64,000 nt of DNA from Dorea longicatena (GTDB lineage: Bacteria; Bacillota; Clostridia; Lachnospirales; Lachnospiraceae). The stretch covers positions 1,375,001-1,439,000 of the forward strand of contig NZ_CP102280.1 in assembly GCF_025150085.1 (NCBI RefSeq), in the 5' to 3' direction. Every line of letters starts with the position of its first letter. Positions within the stretch are counted from its first letter, which is position 1. Position numbers and translations under genes: made by a program. The notes beneath the pieces are model-generated. The model did no database searches. It saw only the letters and a program-made list of their open reading frames with translations, and had not been told where the DNA came from. Shown piece by piece: positions 52,744 to 61,203 of this stretch.

Positions 52744-53433
52744 CTATAGCTCATTTAAAACGTACTCTCGTGGCAGATTCCTCTTCGCACCGACAATATA
52801 AAGAATTGCCGGCATATAACAGGAGAAAAAGATAATAACCTGCATAAGAAGCGGAAGCTTATAATTAAAATGTCCTACAGACGCTCCAGCATTAAAAATC
52901 ATATAAAGAGTAACTACGATATCGAAGATAACTGCAGTTACCAACAAAATCTTCCCATTATTCACGAGCTGTGCAGATTTTTCGGTTGCGCCACAATTGC
53001 GTTCGGCGATATTTCCAAATGATAAAGATAGCCAAAAGAAAGTAAGACCAATTGCCGCAACAAATAATACAAGTAATCCGGTTTGTGCAAGTTCAGACGG
53101 AATTATAATTGTATAAAATAATGCAAGTAATAGGATTAGTGAAAAAAGTGCTGTTCCAAGAATTCCTGTTAATTGATAATAAATTCCGGCACCTTTTAAC
53201 AGATAGCGACCACCCGGAGCCTTGCTGCCACCGATAGAGTAAAGCAATTCATCACAAAATTCAGTTGGGGTCATGTCCAAAACATCTTCAAAATCTTCTC
53301 CACGTTTTTCAGCTTCAAGAGCCATTCCGGTAAGATCCCGTTCAAGTTGCTTAATTTCAGAATCTGATAAAGGAAATGTACGAATATGGCGTATCATTTG
53401 CCGTATGATTCTTTGATCTTTTTTATTTAACAT
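52744..53433 (-). CDS. PadR-associated membrane protein (DUF1700/HAAS-like)
   Basis: The protein has 229 residues. The soluble helical head (about 1-85: LNKKDQRIIRQMIRHIRTFPLSDSEIKQLERDL, then MTPTEFCDELL) resembles the HAAS/DUF1700 domain found next to PadR regulators. Four membrane helices follow (about 90-225; LFSLILLLALFYTIII, LLVLFVAAIGLTFFWLSL, ILLVTAVIFDIVVTLYMIF, VIIFFSCYMPAILYIVGA). ATG 53433 is used because GGAGGT lies 8 nt upstream. The gene starts 4 bp after padR, one operon. It probably tunes the regulator or the exporter; not known. Confidence 0.8.
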   Translation of the reverse strand: MLNKKDQRIIRQMIRHIRTFPLSDSEIKQLERDLTGMALEAEKRGEDFEDVLDMTPTEFCDELLYSIGGSKAPGGRYLLKGAGIYYQLTGILGTALFSLILLLALFYTIIIPSELAQTGLLVLFVAAIGLTFFWLSLSFGNIAERNCGATEKSAQLVNNGKILLVTAVIFDIVVTLYMIFNAGASVGHFNYKLPLLMQVIIFFSCYMPAILYIVGAKRNLPREYVLNEL

Positions 53434-53437
53434 GATT

Positions 53438-53764
53438 TTATACCTCCGTATCAAATATCTGGTTTACAGATTGGGATATCTGCTTCCAGTTTGTTTTAAA
53501 TTCGTTCAAATATTCTACTCCATCTGGTGTAATGGAATAATATTTCCTACTTGGACCCAGTGGAGAAGGGCGCATCTCAGAGGTAATAATTCCTTTTTTT
53601 TCAAGACGGACTAATAATGGATAAATAGTTCCTTCTTTTATATCTTTAAATCCATACCCCAGAAGAGTTGTAACAATTTCATAACCATAAGATGTACTTT
53701 TTGATAGTATTTTTAAAATACATCCTTCTAATGTTCCACGCATTAATTGAGATTTATCATACAT
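53438..53764 (-). CDS. PadR-family transcriptional regulator
   Basis: The protein has 108 residues: MRGTLEGCILKILSKSTSYGYEIVTTL, the winged helix EGTIYPLLVRLEKKGIITSE, and the wing GPSRKYYSITPDGVEYL, all typical of PadR-s1 proteins. It is divergent from the exporter operon at 53939 and is the likely local repressor. In several Firmicutes PadR proteins control ABC exporters and respond to drugs or cell-envelope stress. No BceRS-type two-component genes are present nearby. Confidence 0.93.
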   Translation of the reverse strand: MYDKSQLMRGTLEGCILKILSKSTSYGYEIVTTLLGYGFKDIKEGTIYPLLVRLEKKGIITSEMRPSPLGPSRKYYSITPDGVEYLNEFKTNWKQISQSVNQIFDTEV

Positions 53765-53843
53765 TGCATCACCTGATATTTTCTAATCTATTTATCAATA
53801 TTATAACATAGCCAGAAAACATGACAATAGATAAGTAATCGAA

Positions 53844-53872
53844 TTGACAATAACTACTATGTGGTGTAAAGT
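53844..53872 (+). promoter_or_regulatory. Promoter of exporter operon with repeated operator-like units
   Basis: TTGACA (53844-53849), 17-bp spacer, TAAAGT (53867-53872). Two similar units, TACTATGTGGTGTAAAGTAG and TACTATTATGCGGAGCAAAG, lie in tandem over and just after the -10 box, plausible PadR sites. Confidence 0.6.
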
Positions 53873-53938
53873 AGAACTATACTATTATGCGGAGCAAAGT
53901 AGCTAGTTGCAGATTACAAAATGAAGAGGGGAATGAAG

Positions 53939-55963
53939 ATGTTAACAAAAATAATCTATAAAAATTTTCGAAGTAATTTAAAGAATTATATTTTGTTTTT
54001 CTTGAGTAATATTGTTGCAATTATGGAGCTATTCGTATTTCGTGGATTAAAAGAGATTGTATTGCAAATTGTAAAAGATACCGAAACAGCATTTCTTTTT
54101 AGAATTGACTTTACTATGGCTTTAGGAATGATTTCTGTTATTACCATAATGTTGATGGCGTATGCTATGATTTATTATTTAAAATCAAGAATAAGAGATT
54201 ATGGATTATTTATTATGATGGGAATGCACAAACGAGAGGTATTTAGTTTGATGTTGATAGAATATGTTCTTGGCTGGGTATTCTCATCAATACTAGGACT
54301 TATTCTTGGAACTGGTATATTGTATGGCATTCAGTTTTTATTACACAAAATTGCACCTTTATATTTTGTACGAATAGTAACGGCAAATTTGAATATATAT
54401 GTGTATTCAATAAAATTTAGTATCGGAATTATGATTTTTACGTTTTTTGCTGTCATAGTATGGATTGAAAATCATAATCTGAGTTCACTGATACAAGCTG
54501 AAGAAAAGATTCAGAAATGTCCGCAAAAAGGATATTGGACAATTGCAGTTATTATAGGAATTATATTGAGTGTAATTGCCTGGTTTATGTTTCCAAGCTA
54601 TGAAGAAGTGCATTATGATGCATATTTTATATGGATAATTGGTGGATTTTTAATTTTAACTTTTGGCATGGGTGTATTACTGGAAGAAATAAAAAAACAC
54701 GAACAATTTTTTTACTTGAAAAATGTATTACAAATAAATCAATTTAGCAGTAAATATCAAAATAACCTAATGCTGTTATTAATGTTTTTTGTTATTCATT
54801 TTTTTGCACTTACATATATAAGCACAGAAATTTCTTCATTATTACCAATAGAACACTATAAAGCGAAAAATTATCCATATGATATGTTGTGGATGGCAAG
54901 CACAAGTGAACAGAAGTATATAGATTCTCTGGCTGCTAAAACGAAAATAACAGAAATTCCAATGATGAGGGTTACTTCCGTTAGTCGCGATCAGCAAATC
55001 GGTATTTCAGAAAGTTATTACAATAAATTGACTGGAAAGACATTACATTTAAAAAATAAACAAATAGTAGTAGCAATGCAAGATCAAAATCATCCCAATA
55101 GAATCGTAAAGGATCGAACATTTCAAGAAAATTATAGAATTATGTATACAGGAAGATATTCAGATGATAAAAGTGAAGAACTCCATTCAATTGTAGTAAA
55201 AGGGAAAAGAAATGAAAATTCCGCTCAATCCAAACGCCATCTATATAAAATCAAGAAAATGTATACAGAAAATGTGATTGGACAATATACAACAAACAGA
55301 TGGTCAGAATCCTTGATTATATTCTCTGATAAATATTTTGAGAAAGAATATAAAAGAATAGAACAGACAAAAAATGAACCGTCTAAATTGATTTTAATTA
55401 AATTTAATCAGGAAAATAAACGTAATCTCTGGAAAGAAATAAGAACTTATTCCACAAAACATGGAACAAAAATTATTAATGATGGAAATGAACAAAACAT
55501 TATATATTACACAGAATCTTTTGTAAAAACACAGCAAACATTATTGATGTTTCGTTTATTAAGCAAGGTGTTTATTTTAACAGCATTATTTTTAAATTCG
55601 ATTTTTATTATGGAAATAAAGGTTGAATCAGAAATCCCATCCTATAAAAAGAAACAGGAATTTTTACGTTGTATGGGAATGCAAAAAAAAGAACGTAAAG
55701 CTCTTTATCTCTTGGAAATGCAAAGTGTCGGAATGATTTCATTAGCAGCCGGTATTTTTATGTCCGTCATACATTTTATTGCATGTTTATTACGAATGGA
55801 AAAAGCAGGGGAAGTTAATAAATGGAATTTTACAAAGTATTGGCTGGTTGCCTGCTTAGGATATATTGCATTAGAGTTGCTTGTGCAAAGAGGTTTTGCA
55901 CTATATATTACACGTAAAATTGAAGGAGGATTAAAAGATGAGGAGAAATGTATTAGAAGTTAA
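53939..55963 (+). CDS. BceB-like FtsX-family permease 1
   Basis: The protein has 674 residues. FtsX/MacB-type export permease of the large BceB class: one N-terminal helix (LTKIIYKNFRSNLKNYILFFLSN), groups of membrane helices near 60-190 and 205-310, a large extracellular domain (about 315-535), and three C-terminal helices. Such permeases work with a BceA ATPase against bacitracin, lantibiotics and other peptides. AGAGGGG lies 8 nt before ATG 53939. It overlaps the ATPase gene by 26 bp. The DNA is markedly AT-rich compared with the core. Confidence 0.88.
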   Translation: MLTKIIYKNFRSNLKNYILFFLSNIVAIMELFVFRGLKEIVLQIVKDTETAFLFRIDFTMALGMISVITIMLMAYAMIYYLKSRIRDYGLFIMMGMHKREVFSLMLIEYVLGWVFSSILGLILGTGILYGIQFLLHKIAPLYFVRIVTANLNIYVYSIKFSIGIMIFTFFAVIVWIENHNLSSLIQAEEKIQKCPQKGYWTIAVIIGIILSVIAWFMFPSYEEVHYDAYFIWIIGGFLILTFGMGVLLEEIKKHEQFFYLKNVLQINQFSSKYQNNLMLLLMFFVIHFFALTYISTEISSLLPIEHYKAKNYPYDMLWMASTSEQKYIDSLAAKTKITEIPMMRVTSVSRDQQIGISESYYNKLTGKTLHLKNKQIVVAMQDQNHPNRIVKDRTFQENYRIMYTGRYSDDKSEELHSIVVKGKRNENSAQSKRHLYKIKKMYTENVIGQYTTNRWSESLIIFSDKYFEKEYKRIEQTKNEPSKLILIKFNQENKRNLWKEIRTYSTKHGTKIINDGNEQNIIYYTESFVKTQQTLLMFRLLSKVFILTALFLNSIFIMEIKVESEIPSYKKKQEFLRCMGMQKKERKALYLLEMQSVGMISLAAGIFMSVIHFIACLLRMEKAGEVNKWNFTKYWLVACLGYIALELLVQRGFALYITRKIEGGLKDEEKCIRS

Positions 55964-56696
55964 AGATTTGGTAAGAAACTATAGAAAATCTGTAATAAAA
56001 GAAAGCGAAGAAGATGTAAAGGTTTTAAAAGGAATCAGCTTTCAAGTTGCAGAAGGTGAATTTGTTGGAATCATGGGAAAATCCGGATGTGGTAAGACAA
56101 CGTTGCTTAAGACACTCGGAATGATTGATAAACCGACGGATGGAACGATTAAATTTATGGGAGAAGATACCAGTGAACTATATGGGGATAAACTTGCGGA
56201 TATCCGGAACAGTAAGATAGGATTTATTTTTCAGGACTTTTATCTGATGGACAGCCTCTCAGTGGAAGAGAATATCATGCTGCCGATGATCATAAGCAAA
56301 CAGAATATTAATAAGATGATTGCAGAAGCAAAGAAATATGCAGAACAATTTCAGATAGAACATCTGTTAAAGAAAAACCCTTATGAATTATCCGGTGGTG
56401 AAAAGCAGAGAGTTGCCATATGTCGTGCGTTAATCAATAATCCTGATCTGATACTTGCTGATGAGCCGACCGGAAATTTGGACTCAAAGTCAGGAAAAAT
56501 TGTAATTGATGCATTGAATAAGATTTCATCGGAATATAAGAAGACGATTGTCATGGTAACACATGATCCGCAGATGGCAAGTTATTGTGACCGGATTATT
56601 CTGTTGAAGGATGGAAAGATTTTGGAAGAATTAAAGAAGGGTAGTAACAGAGAAACATTTTATCAAACAATCCTTTCCAAAATGGCGGAATTATAA
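55938..56696 (+). CDS. BceA-like ABC transporter ATPase 1
   Basis: The protein has 252 residues. Walker A GIMGKSGCGKTTLLKTL (about 45), Q-loop FIFQDFYLMDSLSVEEN, signature LSGGEKQRVAICRAL (about 150), Walker B LILADEPTGNLDSKSG (about 172) and H-loop MVTHDPQ. MacB/LolD-type exporter ATPase. Its centre is nearly identical at DNA level to the second ATPase gene at 63114, while both ends differ. It sits between two permease genes and could serve both. Confidence 0.95.
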   Translation: MRRNVLEVKDLVRNYRKSVIKESEEDVKVLKGISFQVAEGEFVGIMGKSGCGKTTLLKTLGMIDKPTDGTIKFMGEDTSELYGDKLADIRNSKIGFIFQDFYLMDSLSVEENIMLPMIISKQNINKMIAEAKKYAEQFQIEHLLKKNPYELSGGEKQRVAICRALINNPDLILADEPTGNLDSKSGKIVIDALNKISSEYKKTIVMVTHDPQMASYCDRIILLKDGKILEELKKGSNRETFYQTILSKMAEL

Positions 56697-56759
56697 AAAG
56701 ACCAATGCCAGTATCAGCTATATTTGAATTCAAGATTATTGTAAGGGGTGGGAAGGTAT

Positions 56760-58733
56760 ATGCTGCATAAAATAATTTACAAAAATTTTAAAAGCAATAT
56801 ACGGAAATATATTTTATTTTTTGTCAGTAACATTATAGCCGTAGCAGAATTATTTATCTTTTGGGGATTGAATGATGTTGTAGTGCGGGCAGTTACAGAA
56901 CCTTCGATTATGATGGGAATAAAAAGTGATTTTATGATAGCGGTTGGATTAATAACTGTTGTTACAATACTTTTGATGGTATTTTCTATGCGCTATTATA
57001 TTAAACTCCGGGCAAAAGATTATGGAACTTTTATTATGCTTGGGATGAAAAAGAAGATGTCTTATATGCTTCTTTTTGCGGAATACATTATAGGATGTAT
57101 AGGTTCACTTTTAATTGGTATTTTGTTAGGAAATCTGCTCCTATATGGAATTTTATATTGCTTAAATCAATACAATCCTCAGATTATTACATTACAAAAA
57201 GTGGATCCGGTCGTATATAAAAATACAATTCTTTTGTGTCTGGGAGTTATGCTTGGAATCTTTATAATTCTCCTGGTGTGGATGGACGGAAGAAATTTAA
57301 GCTCTTTAATGATGAAAGAGGAAATAAAGGAAAAACGTCCCGTCAGTTCAAAATGGCTGTTGTTTACAGTGTTAGGGATTGTATTTATAATACTTGCAAT
57401 TAAACAATATAAGCCAGGAACATGGGGATATTATTTTGCACATATATATTTTCTGATAGGCGGAATTCTTATTATCACTTTCAGTGGTGCATTTATTCTT
57501 GAACAGGCGAAAAAAGAACCTTTTTACTTTCGGTATGCATTGAAAATCAATCAACTTGATAGTAAATATCAAAGTAATATATTAATTATTCTGATGTTAT
57601 TTGTAATACATTTTTTTGTTCTTTCTTATATCGGTACACAAATAGTAGAGATTCTGCCTCTTGACAAGACAAATAGTAATTATCCTTATGATATAATCTG
57701 GATGGCACGCCAGAACGATGAAAAATACAGTGAAAAAATAGCTGAAAAATATAATGGGACAGTTAAACATATTCCGATGATCCGGGCAACAATGTTTTAT
57801 TCACAGGAAGAAATTGGAATATCTGAATCCACATATAAAGAACTAACAGGGAAGGCTTATGGTTTGTCTGGGAAAGAAATTGTTATAGGAATTGAGGACC
57901 AGAATTATCAAAGGGAAGAAAAAGTAACTGATAAGGTTCTTTATGATTTATTTGGATGGCTGTATATTGGTAAATTTAATCCGAATAAAAAGGAATTTGA
58001 ATCTTCCAATATTTTAAAAGATGCGAATTATCAGTATAGGATAAAAGAAATTCATACACAAAACGTATTTGGAAAATTCGTACCAGAAGATGCCGGTGAA
58101 GGTTGTGAAGATACAGTTATATTTTCGGATGAATATTTTGATAAACAATGGGAAAAACAGGCAGCAGATGATGAAGAAGTTTCAATGTTAGAAGCATTTT
58201 CTTTTCCAAAAACAAAAGAGCAGATGGCCTGGAAAGAGATAAAAGATCATGCAGATAAAGAGGGAATTACTGTATTTCAACCAGATGACAGTCATTCGCC
58301 ACATGCTATATGCTATGATAAGACTGTGTTTTTAAAAGAGCAGAAAGCAAGTAATATATTTTTACTTTTTAGCAAGCTGTTTATTCTGATAACACTTTTG
58401 ATTAGTGGTACTTTTATTATGGTTGTTAAAAATCTGGCCGAAATGTCTTCTTATCAAAGACGTTATGAATTTTTTCATTCTATGGGCATGAAACAAAAAG
58501 AGCAAAAGAAGATCTTAAGTTTTGAGATTTGCAGCGTAGCAAATATAGCATTAGGTACAGGTATTTGTTTAGCTCTTTTATATGTAATGACTTATTTACA
58601 TTGGTATGATGCGATGGGTGAAAAAATATCAACCACTTTTTGGAGCTACTGGCTTAAGCTCGTTGGAATTTATATAATTATTCAGATAGTTGTGCAGAAA
58701 TTATTTGTAAGGTATGTGAACAAAAGAATTTAG
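56760..58733 (+). CDS. BceB-like FtsX-family permease 2
   Basis: The protein has 657 residues, a clear paralogue of permease 1 along its whole length (LHKIIYKNFKSNIRKYILFFVSN; KDYGTFIMLGMKKKMSYMLLFAEYIIG; ALKINQLDSKYQSNILIILML), so the two arose by tandem duplication with the ATPase gene between them. Same layout of helices and large outside domain. GGGAAGG lies just before ATG 56760. There is no second ATPase directly after it; instead the AbiF-type unit follows. Confidence 0.88.
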   Translation: MLHKIIYKNFKSNIRKYILFFVSNIIAVAELFIFWGLNDVVVRAVTEPSIMMGIKSDFMIAVGLITVVTILLMVFSMRYYIKLRAKDYGTFIMLGMKKKMSYMLLFAEYIIGCIGSLLIGILLGNLLLYGILYCLNQYNPQIITLQKVDPVVYKNTILLCLGVMLGIFIILLVWMDGRNLSSLMMKEEIKEKRPVSSKWLLFTVLGIVFIILAIKQYKPGTWGYYFAHIYFLIGGILIITFSGAFILEQAKKEPFYFRYALKINQLDSKYQSNILIILMLFVIHFFVLSYIGTQIVEILPLDKTNSNYPYDIIWMARQNDEKYSEKIAEKYNGTVKHIPMIRATMFYSQEEIGISESTYKELTGKAYGLSGKEIVIGIEDQNYQREEKVTDKVLYDLFGWLYIGKFNPNKKEFESSNILKDANYQYRIKEIHTQNVFGKFVPEDAGEGCEDTVIFSDEYFDKQWEKQAADDEEVSMLEAFSFPKTKEQMAWKEIKDHADKEGITVFQPDDSHSPHAICYDKTVFLKEQKASNIFLLFSKLFILITLLISGTFIMVVKNLAEMSSYQRRYEFFHSMGMKQKEQKKILSFEICSVANIALGTGICLALLYVMTYLHWYDAMGEKISTTFWSYWLKLVGIYIIIQIVVQKLFVRYVNKRI

Positions 58734-58814
58734 AAGAAAGGCTCAGACGAGGTTTGTTGTGTCAAATTTTGAATGCGATATAAAAATACGCATATAATAT
58801 TTTACTGACAAATG

Positions 58815-58857
58815 TTTGCAAAAATCACTTGCCTTTTGCAAAGGTTCGTGATAGAAT
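58815..58857 (+). promoter_or_regulatory. Promoter of the Abi-linked small RNA, with inverted repeat
   Basis: TTGCCT (58829-58834), 17-bp spacer, TAGAAT (58852-58857). The perfect 9-bp inverted repeat TTTGCAAAA (58815-58823) / TTTTGCAAA (58834-58842) brackets the -35 box and could be a protein site. Confidence 0.6.
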
Positions 58858-58863
58858 TTTTGT

Positions 58864-58932
58864 CAGTGATCAGGTTGCAGAAACTTGCGATGCCTGCGAC
58901 CGGACGGAGGACCTGAGGGCCCTCCGTTTTTC
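58864..58932 (+). ncRNA. Small RNA upstream of the Abi_2 gene (AbiF-RNA-like)
   Basis: Promoter at 58829-58857 predicts a start near 58864. The transcript would form hairpin one GGTTGCAG (58873-58880) / CTGCGACC (58894-58901), then terminator ACGGAGG (58904-58910) / CCTCCGT (58921-58927) with TTTTT. The terminator loop ACCTGA (58911-58916) can pair with TCAGGT (58870-58875), giving a pseudoknot or alternative fold. Conserved RNAs are known upstream of AbiF/Abi_2 genes and are proposed antitoxins; membership in that family is inferred from position and structure, not from a model search. Confidence 0.65.
58904..58932 (+). terminator. Intrinsic terminator of the small RNA
   Basis: 7-bp GC-rich stem ACGGAGG/CCTCCGT extended by CC/GG inside, then five T. 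It stands 32 bp before the Abi start, so the Abi mRNA would need read-through from the RNA promoter or a separate start. Confidence 0.85.
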
Positions 58933-58963
58933 TATATATGCAGATTTTTATAGAAGGTGAAAA

Positions 58964-59920
58964 ATGACAGAAAAAGCGTTAAAACCGATAAAACCGTTTT
59001 TGAATTATGAAGAACAAATCAATAATCTCATCGAGCAAAAAGGAATGATTGTTAATGATCATAAATTTGCTGTGTCCAAATTAGAAGATATCAGTTATTT
59101 TGCTTTAATAGATGGATATAAAAATCTGTTTTATAATCCTATGACAAGAAAATATAAGGAAGGCACAACCTTTGAGGATCTTGTTGCTTTATATGAATTT
59201 GATGAAAAACTTCGTACATTGATCTTCCGGTATCTTTGTCATTTTGAGCAAAAAATGAGATCGCTGATTTCTTATCATTTTTGTGATACTTATTCAGAAA
59301 AACAGGAAGATTATCTGAATGCTGTACATTATAATAACTCGGGAGCAAATAAAAAGAAAATTGCTGCTTTAATAGCTATACTGGATAGAGAAGCAAAGAA
59401 AAGCACAGATCACGCTTATGTAGTTTATCAAAGAAAAACATATGGAAATGTTCCTATGTGGGTCATTATGAAAACTTTAACATTTGGACAGATGTCAAAG
59501 ATGTATTCATTTCTGACGACCAGTATGAAAACGAAAATTAGCCGACATTTTGATTATGTAAGTGAAAAAGAACTAATTCAGTACATGAAAGTGCTTACCT
59601 TATATAGAAACGTCTGTGCTCATAATGAAAGGTTATTTTCATATAAGAGCAGGTTTGATATCCCTGATACAATATTACATAGAAAAATGAAACTTCCGCA
59701 AAATGGAAATAAATACAAATGTGGAAAAAACGATTTGTTTTCTGTTGTGATTGCTTTTCGAATGTTGCTGGCAAAAGAAGATTTTGCTGAATTTAAAAAA
59801 TCTTTGAATCAGATAATTAACCAGTATATGAAAAAGACGGGCAATCTAAACCAGGATTTATTTTTCAAAGCAATGGGATTCCCGGAAAACTGGAAGAATA
59901 TAAGTAGATATAAATTATAA
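58964..59920 (+). CDS. Abi_2 (AbiD/AbiF) family HEPN protein
   Basis: The protein has 318 residues. Starts KPIKPFLNYEEQINNLIEQKGMIV, the usual Abi_2 opening (PF07751), continues through LEDISYFALIDGYKNLFY and FDEKLRTLIFRYLCHFEQKMRSLI, and holds the HEPN ribonuclease motif RNVCAH (R-x4-H, about residue 217) in the context LYRNVCAHNERLFS. AbiF proteins abort phage infection, and the family has been linked to RNA-antitoxin systems and to the origin of Cas13. A promoter-RNA-terminator unit directly upstream fits that. GAAGGTG lies before ATG. It stands alone between exporter genes and has its own terminator region further down. Confidence 0.9.
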   Translation: MTEKALKPIKPFLNYEEQINNLIEQKGMIVNDHKFAVSKLEDISYFALIDGYKNLFYNPMTRKYKEGTTFEDLVALYEFDEKLRTLIFRYLCHFEQKMRSLISYHFCDTYSEKQEDYLNAVHYNNSGANKKKIAALIAILDREAKKSTDHAYVVYQRKTYGNVPMWVIMKTLTFGQMSKMYSFLTTSMKTKISRHFDYVSEKELIQYMKVLTLYRNVCAHNERLFSYKSRFDIPDTILHRKMKLPQNGNKYKCGKNDLFSVVIAFRMLLAKEDFAEFKKSLNQIINQYMKKTGNLNQDLFFKAMGFPENWKNISRYKL

Positions 59921-59988
59921 AATAATCAATATAGTACGAACCGAGGATTCAAAATGAAAACCACGGAAAACAGATAAATATATAAATG

Positions 59989-60030
59989 GTCAGGAAGGTC
60001 AATATTTTGATTTGCCTGACTTATTTTTTT
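59989..60030 (+). terminator. Intrinsic terminator after the Abi gene
   Basis: GTCAGG (59989-59994) / CCTGAC (60015-60020) with TCAA/TTGA inside and a run of T. Resembles the reverse complement of the terminator at 52681-52720. Confidence 0.75.
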
Positions 60031-60046
60031 TATATCCAAATATGTA

Positions 60047-60077
60047 AGAAAAGTTGCCGATGGAAAGTTCTTTGCAT
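60047..60077 (+). repeat. Possible dispersed hairpin repeat, copy E (weak)
   Basis: AAGAAAAGTTGCCGATGGAAAGTTCTTTGCAT shares the AGAA..TGCCG.TGG..GTTCT pattern with copies A-C and also follows a terminator, but without the TGCATTCG lead. Could be chance. Confidence 0.3.
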
Positions 60078-60083
60078 TTTATT

Positions 60084-60116
60084 TGTAACATTTATCAAAT
60101 TGAATAGTTAATATTA
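60084..60116 (+). promoter_or_regulatory. Candidate ECF-type promoter of the sigma/anti-sigma genes
   Basis: TGTAAC (60084-60089) resembles the AAC-containing -35 element of ECF promoters; the -10 is not certain. Autoregulation is common for such operons, but this is weak. Confidence 0.3.
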
Positions 60117-60137
60117 TAAAGGAAAGGAGGACAGCAC

Positions 60138-60629
60138 ATGGATTTTGATTGTATATATAAATCATATTACCTGGACGTATATCATTTTTTGTGTGGTTTA
60201 TCATCGAACAAAGAAATTGCAGAAGATATTACACAGGAAACTTTTACAAAAGCATTGACGGCAATTAATTCATATGATGGAAGAAAAGATATACGTGCAT
60301 GGTTATTTACAATTGCAAGAAATACATATTTTACATATTGTAAGCGTGAGAAAATCTATGTGGAATGGGAGCCTCCAACGGAGCAGGTCGATATTCAGAC
60401 GGAGTTTATTGACAATCTAATAAATAAAGAACAGGTTGAGAAAATACATAATTTTTTGAAAAATATGAAAGATCCATACAAAATAGTATTTGAATTAAGA
60501 ATACATGGGGAACTTTCATTTGAAAAGATTGGAAGAATTTTTGGAAAAAGTTCTGGCTGGGCAAGAGTAACTTATTATAGAGCCAAAATGAAAATATTAG
60601 AATATATGGAGGCAGAGAATAATGAATAA
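60138..60629 (+). CDS. ECF-type RNA polymerase sigma factor
   Basis: The protein has 163 residues. Sigma region 2 (about 4-70: YKSYYLDVYHFLCGL; IAEDITQETFTKALTAI; KDIRAWLFTIARNTYFTYCKR) and region 4 (about 105-158: FLKNMKDPYKIVFELRIHGELSFEKIGRIFGKSSGWARVTYYRAKMKI). AAAGGAGGACAG precedes ATG. It overlaps the anti-sigma gene by 8 bp and is followed by an exporter, so it likely drives an envelope-stress or peptide-resistance response that includes that exporter. Confidence 0.93.
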   Translation: MDFDCIYKSYYLDVYHFLCGLSSNKEIAEDITQETFTKALTAINSYDGRKDIRAWLFTIARNTYFTYCKREKIYVEWEPPTEQVDIQTEFIDNLINKEQVEKIHNFLKNMKDPYKIVFELRIHGELSFEKIGRIFGKSSGWARVTYYRAKMKILEYMEAENNE

Positions 60630-61191
60630 AATAACATGTAATGTAATTAAAGATATTCTTCCGCTTTATATAGATGGGGTGGTAAGTGAAGATACACAAA
60701 AAATAGTGGATGAACATTTAGCGGAGTGCAGTTTATGCAGGGATGAAATGAATAAATTAAAAAAAACGTTAGTTATTCCAACAAATGAAGAAATACAACA
60801 GGAGACTGTCAATGTATTGGAAAAAAGTATTTCTTCTATTGAAAGAACTGTAGTTAAAAAATTTATCCATTATTCATCGTATTTCGATCTGATATTTAAT
60901 ATCGGAATGATTCCGTTTATATATTGGCTGTATGTGATTTGGATAAAAAAAGAAACGTCTCTTTTGAATATATATGTGTTTATCAAAAAATATAGCCGAA
61001 TAAGCGGGGACTTATTAAGCTTTGCTTTGTTTTTTGTAATATTTATTTGTTGCGATATTATCCATATTGTTTTAACCATGAAAAAGAAACAATTGAATAT
61101 TATGGATTCGGTAGTTGTGATGTCAATTATGGTAAAGTTATTTCTTATTCTTATTCTAATGGCATTTTTAACGGCAGGTATATTAATGTAA
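60622..61191 (+). CDS. Anti-sigma factor with zinc-finger head
   Basis: The protein has 189 residues. The N-terminal ASD/zf-HC2 motif is VIKDILPLYIDGVVSEDTQ with HLAECSLC (H-x3-C-x2-C, about 35-42), the zinc-binding clamp for ECF sigma factors. Three membrane helices follow (about 88-110, 132-157, 164-189). Membrane anchoring fits signal sensing from the envelope. It overlaps the sigma gene start-to-stop and precedes the permease gene by 12 bp. Confidence 0.9.
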   Translation: MNKITCNVIKDILPLYIDGVVSEDTQKIVDEHLAECSLCRDEMNKLKKTLVIPTNEEIQQETVNVLEKSISSIERTVVKKFIHYSSYFDLIFNIGMIPFIYWLYVIWIKKETSLLNIYVFIKKYSRISGDLLSFALFFVIFICCDIIHIVLTMKKKQLNIMDSVVVMSIMVKLFLILILMAFLTAGILM

Positions 61192-61203
61192 GGGGGAGAA
61201 TTC

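Noticed and set aside
53765..53938. BceRS two-component system controlling the exporters
   Set aside because: No histidine kinase or response regulator frame exists on either strand near the cluster; the divergent gene is PadR.
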